From positions 44,127 through 108,126 of the forward strand of contig NZ_JAKJHW010000009.1 in NCBI RefSeq assembly GCF_021646685.1: DNA of 64,000 nucleotides, given 5' to 3'. The DNA comes from Pseudalkalibacillus salsuginis (GTDB lineage Bacteria; Bacillota; Bacilli; Bacillales; Fictibacillaceae). Numbering within the stretch: position 1 is the stretch's first letter; every line of letters starts with the position of its first letter. The notes below the pieces were generated by a model that made no database searches, was not told where the DNA came from, and worked only from the letters and a program-made list of their open reading frames with translations. Below are positions 1 to 7,698 of this stretch, one piece after another. The position numbers were made by a program, and so were the translations under genes.

Positions 1-516
1 TTGTTATTTGTGCCAGGAATGAATATTATTTTTTGGAAAGAAGCGAGAAAGGATGTCAATTGGGGAGTGCCTTTATTATTTGCTGCAGGCCTGACAATTG
101 CATTTTCATTGAAAGCCAGCGGTGTCATTCAATGGTCAAGCGAAATATTGGAGAGTAATCTACTTCATCTAGCACCTGTTACCCTTCCTTTAATGATGAT
201 GATTTTGTTTGTACTGATCCGGATCGTGTTCACGAATTTCACAGCTGCTGCAGCTTCATTAATGCCTGTTGCCCTTACAGTAGCCATCGGAAGTCCCTTT
301 AATCCAGTCTGGCTGGGAATGATTTGTGTAGTAGCAAGTAGTACATCTTACCTCTTCCCTTCCCAATCCGCTGGGAATATGACAACCTACTCATTAGGCT
401 ATTACAGTGGTCGCGATATGCTTATACTAGGACTTACACTGACCCTCGTCATTATGGCAATGACACTTTTAGCAGCCTTCACTTACTGGCCATATTTAGG
501 AATTCCAAAGATATAA
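1..516 (+). CDS. DASS/SLC13-family anion transporter, C-terminal part
   Basis: This frame is open from the first base, so the gene begins upstream of the window and only about 170 C-terminal residues are visible. They hold at least four hydrophobic segments. The pattern fits the second half of divalent-anion:Na+ symporters: a tryptophan-rich VNWGVPLLFAAGLTIAF helix, a re-entrant-like stretch around IRIVFTNFTAAAASLMPVALT, and a late loop LFPSQSAGNMTTYSLGYY where family members bind substrate and sodium. The expected role is uptake of di- or tricarboxylates or sulfate across the cytoplasmic membrane. Family assignment rests on motif resemblance only; the substrate cannot be told. The gene is followed at once by short palindromic repeats rather than by a clear dedicated terminator. 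Confidence 0.7.
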   Translation: MLFVPGMNIIFWKEARKDVNWGVPLLFAAGLTIAFSLKASGVIQWSSEILESNLLHLAPVTLPLMMMILFVLIRIVFTNFTAAAASLMPVALTVAIGSPFNPVWLGMICVVASSTSYLFPSQSAGNMTTYSLGYYSGRDMLILGLTLTLVIMAMTLLAAFTYWPYLGIPKI

Positions 517-518
517 TA

Positions 519-630
519 GGTGCCTGGTACTTTTTACGAACGTAGATATACCAAGGGTTTTGAAAGTGTACCTGGGACCGATCGGGAAGCCTTGTACTGC
601 AACGGTTTCAGTTCGGTGCCTGGTACAGTG
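519..630. repeat. Short palindromic repeat cluster A1 (VPGT-type units)
   Basis: Two complete and one degenerate copy of a 13-bp box (consensus GGTGCCTGGTACA or its complement) separated by about 40-50 bp. Boxes lie in both orientations and can pair into hairpins. The same box recurs in at least six other gaps of the window. The gap 517-1122 holds this cluster, a gene relic, a second cluster and the gerAB leader. Confidence 0.8.
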
Positions 631-635
631 AAGTA

Positions 636-734
636 GGCACAGATCTAGAGCAACTCGTCGAAACCGCCAAATGGATGGAACAGAACATTGGCCGCTCCCT
701 CGACGGCATGCTCATGAAAGCAGGAATAGCGTAA
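636..734 (+). pseudogene. Relic of the C-terminus of an HMG-CoA-lyase-like protein
   Basis: A 32-codon open stretch ends in TAA with no start codon or ribosome site of its own. It reads GTDLEQLVETAKWMEQNIGR followed by SLDGMLMKAGIA. The pattern [TG]xxLExLxExAKWxExxxGRxLxxxxxKAG is how hydroxymethylglutaryl-CoA lyases of Bacillaceae usually end. The fragment is cut on its 5' side exactly where repeat cluster A1 stops, so it looks like what was left after a deletion or rearrangement at the repeat. The family call is from remembered C-terminal motifs and is only moderately secure; that it is a coding remnant is likelier than its exact name. Confidence 0.45.
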
Positions 735-787
735 TAAAACCATTGATCAAGCGTATTTGTTTTATAGGAGTAAAGATGATGATAAAT

Positions 788-921
788 AAAGTGCCAGACT
801 CCGAAGCGATTCGGTGCCTGGCACTTTTTGTGAATGCAGATGTATCAAGGGGTTTGAAAGTGTACCTGGCACCGATTCAAAGCCCTTGTCCCGCTTGGGT
901 TTCTTTTTGGTGCCTGGCACC
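788..921. repeat. Palindromic repeat cluster A2; first unit has terminator form
   Basis: At 788-797 AAAGTGCCAG pairs with CTGGCACTTT at 818-827 and is followed by a T-run, so the first unit has the shape of a Rho-independent terminator. Two more copies of the box follow to 921. Apparent short reading frames across here encode only repeat-derived VPGT peptides. Confidence 0.75.
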
Positions 922-1122
922 GATGATGAACACAGATAAAAATGATGCTGAAAATTCTCTATTTTTATTGTGCTCACCTTCCCTTTATGGCCAAGAAAAA
1001 TGGATTAAAACAGTCTAGGTTTGTTTAATTCTTTCGCCCTATTGTTGAAATGGTGTTTCATTCAATAATGACTTGTTAATAATAGAGAAGGAAATGGTAC
1101 CTTCCAAAGGAGGGGAAAAAAG

Positions 1123-2223
1123 ATGTTAGAAAACGGAAAAATTTCGGTTCGACAATTTATGGTACTTGTAATTTTATTTACTGTCGGTACCTCTGTCTTA
1201 CTTGCACCATCATTACTTGTTACTGAAGCGAAACAAGATGCTTGGATAGCTGGTATCCTTGGAGTGGGTGTAGGTTTATTATCGGTATGGTTATACAATG
1301 CTTTAGGGAACCTCTTTCCTAATAAGACCTTGGTTGAATATAGTGAAGTAATTCTTGGAAAATGGATAGGGAAAGCGATAGCTCTTTTATTTTTTAGTTT
1401 TACTTTTACCCTTGCTGCTCTCGTCTTGAGGAATTTAGGGGATTTCTTGACAACTAAAATTATGCCGGAAACACCGATCGGATCCCTTCATATTATTTTT
1501 TTATTTCTTGTTATTATGGGAGCTCGTTTGGGACTTGAAGTCTTAGCACGTTCTGCAGAAATTTTATTCCCATGGTTTATCATCCTTTTTCTTTTGCTTG
1601 TTTTTTTTCTTTTTCCCGAAATCAAGTTTGAAAATTTTCAGCCTATCTTGGAGGTAGGAGTAAAACCCTTACTGCGGTCAGCGATTCCGTTTATTGAGTT
1701 TCCTTTTTTAGAACTTGTTATTTTTTTAATGATTTTCCCCTATGTTAATCGGACAAAAGATGCTGGCAAAGCTTTTTTAACGGGAACTTCGGTTGGAGGA
1801 ATCATGTTAATCATATTAACGGTATTGGCTATTTTGGTAATAGGTGTAGATCTAATCTCGCTGGAGCTGTATCCAACCTATGAACTAGCCAAAAAAATAA
1901 ATATTGGCGACTTTTTACAACGAATCGAAGCCATTGTAGCTGTACTGTGGTTTATTTCAATCTATTTTAAGCTGACGATTTGTTTTTATACATCCGTTTT
2001 AGCCCTTGCTCAAACATTCAAACTAAAAGATTATCGACCACTCACTTTGCCATTAGGAATGATCCTGATTGTCTATTCTCTTATAGTGAGTCCAAATATA
2101 GTCTATAACATTACATTTACCCCAAAAGTAATGATACCTTATGGTTTAATAGTTGGCCTTTTTCTGCCTTTATTGTTGTTGGGAGTAGCTTCATTTCGAA
2201 AAAAACGTCAATCTAAAACTTAA
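1123..2223 (+). CDS. GerAB-type spore germinant receptor permease subunit (orphan)
   Basis: Integral membrane protein of 366 residues with about ten hydrophobic helices, the usual length for B-subunits of GerA-type germinant receptors (endospore germination permease family, related to amino-acid permeases). The start KISVRQFMVLVILFTVGTSVLLAP is typical of the family's first helix, and the tail ends with a basic stretch (FRKKRQSKT). Start chosen at ATG 1123 because AAAGGAGGGG lies 7 nt upstream. In receptors the B-subunit binds the germinant and works with an A-subunit and a lipoprotein C-subunit, but neither partner is adjacent: upstream is a repeat-rich gap and downstream the genes converge. 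It may serve a receptor encoded elsewhere. Sporulation (SigG) control is expected from the family; no convincing promoter was identified. Confidence 0.88.
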   Translation: MLENGKISVRQFMVLVILFTVGTSVLLAPSLLVTEAKQDAWIAGILGVGVGLLSVWLYNALGNLFPNKTLVEYSEVILGKWIGKAIALLFFSFTFTLAALVLRNLGDFLTTKIMPETPIGSLHIIFLFLVIMGARLGLEVLARSAEILFPWFIILFLLLVFFLFPEIKFENFQPILEVGVKPLLRSAIPFIEFPFLELVIFLMIFPYVNRTKDAGKAFLTGTSVGGIMLIILTVLAILVIGVDLISLELYPTYELAKKINIGDFLQRIEAIVAVLWFISIYFKLTICFYTSVLALAQTFKLKDYRPLTLPLGMILIVYSLIVSPNIVYNITFTPKVMIPYGLIVGLFLPLLLLGVASFRKKRQSKT

Positions 2224-2377
2224 AGTGTACAGTTGATCGACGATAAGGGAAACCGTGTTTTTACTGATATTCAATCCTTTTGAAATTTCTAATCTTGAAC
2301 ACATCTTATTTTTTCTTAAATATTCGAGGACTTTTTTCTGGTTTCTCTCTTAATATTGCTGTTCCTTTGATTGACAT
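2224..2377 (-). pseudogene. Relic of a NagC/XylR-type (ROK) repressor, N-terminal HTH
   Basis: Just downstream of the SIS gene, on the same strand, the minus strand encodes MSIKGTAILREKPEKSPRIF then lysines and a stop. One frame away it continues with CSRLEISKGLNISKNTVSLI and VDQLYTL, a clear match to the winged-helix reader head of ROK repressors (S-R-x-E-I-x-K-x-x-x-I-S-K-x-T-V-S-x-I-V-D-x-L). The piece is out of frame, has no sensor domain and is cut where gerAB ends. It was probably the local repressor of the amino-sugar operon. Family recognition of the HTH is fairly secure; the ancestral role is inferred from position. The gap 2224-2391 shows no clear terminator. Confidence 0.65.
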
Positions 2378-2391
2378 CTCAATAACTCTAC

Positions 2392-3150
2392 TTACAACTT
2401 TTTGATCTTCCCTTTGAACTGATCAATGAATCGGGCGTTCCATTCATCTCCACCAGTTGCATTTCCACTCATCCAGATAGGCGGCTTTATCCCTTCTTCA
2501 ACCAGCATATTTATTGCTTCCGTAGCCATTGCATTCAAAAGAAATGAGTTTGCGAATGTAGAAACAGCTGCAACTTTTTGTTCTAACCCCTCTATATCGA
2601 TGATGGCATCTCCCACACCGACCTTACTGTCCAATACGACATCGACTAAGTCATGTAGGTTTTTCTTAGAAGGATGGCGGGCAGGATGATCACCCGGTGT
2701 ATTGATGGCGTGCTCCACAGATGTCACTCCAATCGTTTTCACTCCTAACTTCTCAGCCTCCAGAGCGGCATCAATGACAGCGGAATTGATTCCATAGGCA
2801 TTGATGATAATTAATAAATCATCTTTTTTTAAGTTATAATCATTGATTACAATCTTTCCATATCCCGGTGTCCTTTCTATTGACATGGATCGTAACGCAC
2901 CGCTGCTCAATAGTGTACCTTCGTCCAATATTGCACTGATGTGCATCAACCCTCCTGCCCGGAAAAACAATTCTTGTGACCCTAGATTCGAATGCCCACC
3001 CGGGCCATAGGCAAATACTAATTTGTCTTTTTTTATTTGAGAAGCGATCAATTCTGCAGCTTTATGAATATTGGCCAACTCTTCGTCATGTAACCGATTC
3101 AGATGCTCCGTGACTTTAGATAGATATTGTCCTGTTAATGTAGATGTCAT
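2392..3150 (-). CDS. SIS-domain sugar-phosphate binding protein (UPF0309 type)
   Basis: About 252 residues with a single SIS (sugar isomerase) fold. The phosphate-loop region reads FAYGPGGHSNLGSQELFFRAGG, and the second strand-turn IIINAYGINSAVIDAALEAEKLG has the usual SIS layout. The family is known from sugar-catabolic clusters but its reaction is not settled; isomerase, etherase or sugar-phosphate sensing are all possible. Start placed at ATG 3150, inside the longer open frame, because AGGAGTGG precedes it and it forms a 4-bp ATGA overlap with the nagA stop. This indicates translational coupling and membership of the same operon. It is the last intact gene of the amino-sugar operon. Confidence 0.8.
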   Translation of the reverse strand: MTSTLTGQYLSKVTEHLNRLHDEELANIHKAAELIASQIKKDKLVFAYGPGGHSNLGSQELFFRAGGLMHISAILDEGTLLSSGALRSMSIERTPGYGKIVINDYNLKKDDLLIIINAYGINSAVIDAALEAEKLGVKTIGVTSVEHAINTPGDHPARHPSKKNLHDLVDVVLDSKVGVGDAIIDIEGLEQKVAAVSTFANSFLLNAMATEAINMLVEEGIKPPIWMSGNATGGDEWNARFIDQFKGKIKKL

Positions 3151-4319
3151 TTTTCCACTCCTGATTGGTTTTTTATTGAAACACACTTTCCCCTCTTATA
3201 AGTTTCAAGTAATTCAATTCCAGAACTTTTAGTATAGTTAAATAAAATAAAATCAGCGTATGAATCGACTTCGAGTTTATAACCAGATAATCTGAGCCAT
3301 TCAGCAGGATTTACCGTTGCCATGTCAATCACATCAGCAAGTTCACATAGGCCCTGTTTCAGAAGATGGTTGATCCCCCATATCTGAGATTGGGCTGACC
3401 CTGCCAGGAGGTCTGGATTACTGGCCATATGAAGTTTCCCTTTTTTAGTCAAAACAACTTTTCCACCGATGTGCATGTTGTACTCTCCAGGCTCCATTCC
3501 CCCTAGCGAAACACTGTCACTTACTACGATTGCGCGTTTCCCTTTCATTCTTATAATCGTTTTCAGAACAGCATCGGGCAAATGAAACCCATCCGCGATA
3601 AAAGTCGCCGCTAATCCATCATTCGCAAGCTGTTCCCAAATATAATTGGGATGGCGGGGTAGCATCAAATGAGCACCATTTCCAAGATGGGTTGATAATT
3701 TAGCACCAGCTGAAATAGCAGCCCTGATTTGTGCTGGCGTTGCTGAAGTATGACCTATCGAGACGATGATTCCGTTCTCGGTACATGTTTTGATGAAGAC
3801 CTCGGAATCATCCCACTCTGGTGAAATAGTCAAAAGTTTCAACCTGCCGCCTGAAGCTTTTTGCCATTTACTTACTAGTGACCAATCCGGAGGACTGACA
3901 AACTTAGCATCATGTGCTCCTCTTGGCCCATCTTCTGGTGAAATGAAGGGGCCTTCCAAATGAACTCCTGCAATGGAATCATCCATGTATGGGAAACGTG
4001 TACACACCTGTTTTATCGTTTCCATCGCTTCTTCAATTTTCTCAGGACTGTTTGTGATGATTGTTGGAAAGTAGGAGGTGACCCCTTCTTTCCATAACTC
4101 CCTGGTTATTTTCAAAATATCAGATTCTTTGAGCGGGAGAGTGTTGAAATCTACTCCTTTATAACCGTTGATTTGTAAATCAATCAGTCCAGGGGCGATA
4201 TATGGTAAAGTTTCATTGTTGGATCTTTGGATTGTGGTCAATTTAGTAAACTTTCCGTCCCGACAGTCAATTTCCAGTCGTTCACCTGTACTATAATGGA
4301 TGGCTTTTAATTTACTCAT
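3147..4319 (-). CDS. nagA: N-acetylglucosamine-6-phosphate deacetylase
   Basis: Amidohydrolase-superfamily protein of 390 residues, the normal NagA size. It removes acetate from GlcNAc-6-P (and often GalNAc-6-P) in the cytoplasm. Seen in order: GLIDLQINGYKGVDFN near residue 60 where the barrel starts, the metal/substrate motif HLEGPFISPEDGPRGAH near 130, IGHTSA near 195, STHLGNGAH near 215, and VVSDSVSLGGMEPGEY near 270 carrying the catalytic aspartate. The HLGNGAH motif is a slight variant of the common HLFNAM form. Two nucleotides separate it from nagB upstream, and it overlaps the SIS gene downstream. The ribosome site GGAGG lies 10 nt before ATG. Together with NagB it feeds fructose-6-P to glycolysis. 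Confidence 0.93.
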   Translation of the reverse strand: MSKLKAIHYSTGERLEIDCRDGKFTKLTTIQRSNNETLPYIAPGLIDLQINGYKGVDFNTLPLKESDILKITRELWKEGVTSYFPTIITNSPEKIEEAMETIKQVCTRFPYMDDSIAGVHLEGPFISPEDGPRGAHDAKFVSPPDWSLVSKWQKASGGRLKLLTISPEWDDSEVFIKTCTENGIIVSIGHTSATPAQIRAAISAGAKLSTHLGNGAHLMLPRHPNYIWEQLANDGLAATFIADGFHLPDAVLKTIIRMKGKRAIVVSDSVSLGGMEPGEYNMHIGGKVVLTKKGKLHMASNPDLLAGSAQSQIWGINHLLKQGLCELADVIDMATVNPAEWLRLSGYKLEVDSYADFILFNYTKSSGIELLETYKRGKCVSIKNQSGVEK

Positions 4320-4321
4320 TC

Positions 4322-5095
4322 CTAGTGATTTCCTCCGCAGGACTCCTTATCTAAATATAATGTACAGTTAGGATGATTTCTCAATATAGTAGCTGGCCAA
4401 TTTGTCGTAATAGGTCCATCCAATACATGTCGGACTGCACTAGCTTTCGTTTTACCTGGAACGACACAATACAAGAATTCTCCTGAAAGTAAGGCCGGTA
4501 TGGTAAGTGTGATCGCTTTTTCGGGAACCTCTTCAATACTACTAAAACAACCGTCATTTACTTGTTGCTGCCTGCAAGCTTCGTCCAGGGTGACTGTCTT
4601 GACCGTCTCTTCATCTTCAAAATTTGCCACCGGGGGATCATTAAAAGCGAGATGACCATTTTCCCCGATTCCCAAACAAACGATATCAATCGGCTTTTCA
4701 TTAAATAGAGATGCGTATCGTCTACATTCATGTTCACTTTCACTATTTCCATTTATCAAATGGACTTCTTTTGGTTTTACCAGATCAAATAACTTCGATA
4801 ACAAGAAATTTCTGAAGGTTTGGGGAGCATTTTCCGCTAATCCGATATATTCGTCCATGTGGAATGCTACGATCCTTGCCCAATCAATGCCCTTATCTTG
4901 TACCAGGTACTGCAACACCTCATTTTGGGAAGGTGCAGCTGCAAATACCATTCTTATTTCATCTTTGTCTTGTAAAAGTTCTTTGATTTTTCGAGCAATT
5001 TGTTGCCCTGCATAATCACCAAGCGATTTTCTATCATTAAACGTTTTTACTGCCAAATGATCGACTTTATCGACTTGCACCGGAGAAACTGACAT
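4322..5095 (-). CDS. nagB: Glucosamine-6-phosphate deaminase
   Basis: A 257-residue NagB/6-phosphogluconolactonase-fold enzyme that turns glucosamine-6-P into fructose-6-P and ammonia. Visible motifs: RIVAFHMDEYIGL (catalytic Asp of the DEY motif) near residue 85 and IVCLGIGENGHLAFNDPP near 145 with the active-site histidine. The extreme C-terminus (LYLDKESCGGNH) differs from E. coli NagB and lacks its allosteric tail, as is usual in Gram-positive enzymes. Start ATG 5095 has GGAG about 10 nt upstream, inside the end of the ceramidase-like gene whose stop is one base away. It lies between the amidase-like gene and nagA in one tight transcription unit. Confidence 0.93.
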   Translation of the reverse strand: MSVSPVQVDKVDHLAVKTFNDRKSLGDYAGQQIARKIKELLQDKDEIRMVFAAAPSQNEVLQYLVQDKGIDWARIVAFHMDEYIGLAENAPQTFRNFLLSKLFDLVKPKEVHLINGNSESEHECRRYASLFNEKPIDIVCLGIGENGHLAFNDPPVANFEDEETVKTVTLDEACRQQQVNDGCFSSIEEVPEKAITLTIPALLSGEFLYCVVPGKTKASAVRHVLDGPITTNWPATILRNHPNCTLYLDKESCGGNH

Positions 5096-5096
5096 T

Positions 5097-6401
5097 CTAA
5101 CAATCTCCTTTCATTATCAGTTCACGAATACCCTGTTGGATATTTTCTTCAATTGATATCGAAAAGTGGGAAGGCACACCAAAAAAGTAAATCCATTCTT
5201 TTGACTCGTAACCTCCCTCAATGATTTGTTGTGATGTTGGAATATAACCGATCATTCCATTACTGTATGGTAATGGGAGTACCTTATTTGGAAACTCTTT
5301 TTTTATGAATCGGCTATATTCGACTACCATTTCTGCATTCATTGCCAGAAAGGATAGATCATCACCGAACTCTACCAGCATTAATTCAAGAGTAGCCTCG
5401 GAACTTAACCTGTTTCGGTTTTCTAATAGGAAGGTTTTCCACACGACATGTTCATCCTTGGTCAAGGACTCTTCCAAACTCTGTAATTCATTTATGGACG
5501 GGACTTTCTCATATTTTAATGGGACTGATCTCTTTTGTATTTGCATATATTCGACATTTAATGGTTCCAACTTTTTTTCACTTATAGCCTTTATGACTTG
5601 GTCAGCTAATTGCTGTCCTAATCGCTGAACATCAGTCTGGTTTCCTCTATAAAATTCATTCTTTTCTTTATCAATCATCGCAGGTCTTATATCACCACAA
5701 CAGCCTTGAAAGTAACCTGCTACCACTTTCTCACCGAGTACTCTCTCTATTTCTTCCGTAGCGACTCCCGGAAATTCTGAAGATATATAGTTGTCCCCAG
5801 TAATTGTAGGGTGGCAGGTGTAGTGGACCATTACCCCTTTAACGTTGCCATTGGAATTTTCCGCTACTAATATTGTTACATCAGAATCGAGTGGTCCATC
5901 TTCATTCGGTGCCATTCTAACCTTGGTTCCTGATAGTAAACGACGATTGATCCCAATATTGCAAGTAGTGAAGCCCCTTGATAAGGTTACAGGTTCGAGG
6001 TTTTGAACCGCTGATTTAATAGCCACTAGAACCTGAGTATTCAAGTTTTCAAGATAACAAGGATCCGGAACTCCTAAAAAACGTGTGAAAGTATTGCTGG
6101 TCTGTGGACCAGAATGATTATGGGTAGCATGAAAAATGATTATAAAATCTGAAGTCAATTCCTTTTTGATTTGTTGTTCAATTTGTTTACAATGTTCATC
6201 CTCCCACCAAATCAAATCAGCAGTTATCATGATGGTAATATCCTTTTTGGAACGAGCCCTTTCTTTTTCAAAATAAAACGCTCTTAAATACAATGGTTTC
6301 TTTATTCCAGAATAGGGCCCTTTTCGATGGGCAAAGCCCGCCAATTCAATAGGGACCGAAGGAGTTATATCGATTTTTGACGTTCCCAGATTTAGTGTCA
6401 C
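5097..6401 (-). CDS. Neutral-ceramidase-like amidohydrolase
   Basis: 434 residues resembling the N-terminal catalytic domain of neutral/alkaline ceramidases, which are zinc amidases. Seen: an opening G-x-x-K-x-D-I-T-P motif, ITADLIWWEDEH, the zinc motif HATHNHSGPQTS near residue 90, VHYTCHPTITGDN near 200 with a second histidine, and YFQGCCGDIRP near 235. No signal peptide is present, so it should act in the cytoplasm. In a nag operon it is more likely to remove an acyl group from a sugar or sugar phosphate than to cut sphingolipid; that is inference. Start is GTG 6401 with AAAGGTAG 7 nt upstream. Directly upstream lies a decayed symporter gene (6464-6708), so the transport partner of this gene seems to be lost. 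Confidence 0.78.
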   Translation of the reverse strand: MTLNLGTSKIDITPSVPIELAGFAHRKGPYSGIKKPLYLRAFYFEKERARSKKDITIMITADLIWWEDEHCKQIEQQIKKELTSDFIIIFHATHNHSGPQTSNTFTRFLGVPDPCYLENLNTQVLVAIKSAVQNLEPVTLSRGFTTCNIGINRRLLSGTKVRMAPNEDGPLDSDVTILVAENSNGNVKGVMVHYTCHPTITGDNYISSEFPGVATEEIERVLGEKVVAGYFQGCCGDIRPAMIDKEKNEFYRGNQTDVQRLGQQLADQVIKAISEKKLEPLNVEYMQIQKRSVPLKYEKVPSINELQSLEESLTKDEHVVWKTFLLENRNRLSSEATLELMLVEFGDDLSFLAMNAEMVVEYSRFIKKEFPNKVLPLPYSNGMIGYIPTSQQIIEGGYESKEWIYFFGVPSHFSISIEENIQQGIRELIMKGDC

Positions 6402-6463
6402 GCCAATCTACCTTTCTTTTTTTAATGGATCTGTTAAAGTTCATTGTACACCGGTAAGACATG

Positions 6464-6708
6464 CTAAAAAACGGGAATCGACCACCACACATAAAGGCTG
6501 AAACCATGTGTATATGTAAGACCTGCATAAGCAACAAAACACTGCACCACTATAGCCTGAGACATGACGGGAAATCCCTGAAAGCCACCCAGGCATCTTT
6601 CCTCCCGCTACAAAAAAATCTTTGAACCTTTGACTTTTCCAAAAGACTAAAAACCGATCACAATCTCAAGAAGAACGCAATTAATACAATCCAATGAAGT
6701 GAATGCAT
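6464..6708 (-). pseudogene. Relic of a sodium:solute symporter (SSS family), N-terminal part
   Basis: Read across frames, the minus strand gives the start of an SSS transporter. A strong AGGAGGAG site precedes ATG 6708 and MHSLHWIVLIAFFLRL then a stop. A shifted frame gives IVIGF-stop-SFGKVKGSK, the next frame AGGKMPGWLSGISRHVSGYS then GAVF, and another shift gives FVAYAGLTYTHGFSLYVWWS then IPVF and a stop. In order these match helix 1, the FF-x-x-G-x-x-x-P-x-W-x-x-G-x-S linker and helix 2 of the family. At least three frameshifts and two stops are needed, and the other ~400 residues are gone, so it is a pseudogene. Two short open frames here (16 and 51 codons, both with good ribosome sites) are therefore not new small genes. 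The gap 6402-6778 holds this relic and its old leader. Confidence 0.8.
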
Positions 6709-6778
6709 AATGCTCCTCCTAATGATCATTAATTGGTCCTAGTCTATTACTATTTAATTTAAAAAAGATGTTTGAAAG

Positions 6779-7687
6779 TCAATCATTTTCTGAATAGTCC
6801 GCATTCAATTGGTTTTCATGTATAACTTTTAACCCAGCTCCAATCATCCCGTTGTCAGCCAATGTACTTGCAAACATCTTTTCTGAGCTGAGGTTTTGTT
6901 CAGGAATTGCCATGTTTGATAATTTTTCTTTCAAAATTTCGAGGAGGAATGGATTGTTTGTAATGACACTTCCCCCGAATACAATCTTATGTGGATCGAT
7001 TAAGCAAATGATCGTGTAAACACCTTTGGCCATTTTTATCATTATAGGTTCCATCATGCCTACTACCGTTTCATTTCCCCTTTTATATTCTGAGATTATT
7101 TCTTTAGTAGTCAGTTTTCGGCTCAACTTTTGACTGTAAATCGAACTAATAGAAGGACCGCTGACCTGAGCCTCCAAGCGCTGGTTATCACTTTCTTGAA
7201 AAATCAAGCCGATTTCTCCAGCAAAACCCCTCCCCTTGAAAGGTCTCCCTTCATGTATAATACTGCTTGAAACACCTGTACTCCATGTGAAATAAACGAA
7301 TGTATCATTCATGTTTTTTCCTTCAATCACCCATTCTCCGTAAGCAGCCATGGCAACATCGTTACCCATTATCATTTTGCAAGGAAAGATTGTTTGAAGT
7401 CTTTCGATCAAAGGGAAATTCCTCCATGGGAGGTTATTTTGAAAGATTGCAATCCCTTTTTGTGCATCGATTTTTCCCGGAACACCCACTCCTATCCCGA
7501 CTATACGATCATTTTCATACCCTGACTCCTTTATGACGTCTTTAATACAATCGACCACTTGAAGGAACATAGCCTCACTATCATATGCAATACTAGGGTA
7601 CACTTTCTTGAATGAACAATTCCCATTTTCATCTACCAGGGAGGCTGCGATTTTTGTTCCTCCGATATCCAAACCAATCGCATACAT
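6779..7687 (-). CDS. ROK-family sugar kinase without the usual zinc motif
   Basis: 302 residues, normal for ROK sugar kinases. The N-terminal ATP-binding motif GLDIGGTKIAASLVD is at residues 5-19, the catalytic aspartate is in IMGNDVAMAAYGEW near 115, and WSTGVSSSIIHEGRPFKGRG-FAGEIG near 150 gives the second phosphate-binding region. The C-x-C-G-x-x-G-C zinc-binding cluster that usually follows EIGH is absent: EIGLIFQESDNQRLEAQVSG leads straight into the LE-x-x-x-SG helix. The likely substrate is N-acetylglucosamine, N-acetylmannosamine or glucose taken up by the ABC importer, producing the 6-phosphate for NagA; the exact sugar cannot be read. It lies 11 nt downstream of the AgaS-like gene and is the last intact gene before the symporter relic. 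Confidence 0.82.
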   Translation of the reverse strand: MYAIGLDIGGTKIAASLVDENGNCSFKKVYPSIAYDSEAMFLQVVDCIKDVIKESGYENDRIVGIGVGVPGKIDAQKGIAIFQNNLPWRNFPLIERLQTIFPCKMIMGNDVAMAAYGEWVIEGKNMNDTFVYFTWSTGVSSSIIHEGRPFKGRGFAGEIGLIFQESDNQRLEAQVSGPSISSIYSQKLSRKLTTKEIISEYKRGNETVVGMMEPIMIKMAKGVYTIICLIDPHKIVFGGSVITNNPFLLEILKEKLSNMAIPEQNLSSEKMFASTLADNGMIGAGLKVIHENQLNADYSEND

Positions 7688-7698
7688 AAGATCCGCTC

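Noticed and set aside
671..1018. Open frames of 60-115 codons in repeat-rich gaps (also near 49280-49552, 52303-52491, 54530-54875, 58660-58860)
   Set aside because: They encode only VPGT-type peptides from the palindromic repeat boxes, have no ribosome sites and occur on either strand.
2230..2390. Terminator region only, between gerAB and the SIS gene
   Set aside because: No convincing hairpin with T-run was found; the sequence instead carries a recognisable ROK-repressor HTH fragment.
6434..6708. Riboswitch or leader RNA, or two novel small proteins, upstream of the ceramidase-like gene
   Set aside because: The segment is explained as a frameshifted relic of a sodium:solute symporter; no known leader motif was found.
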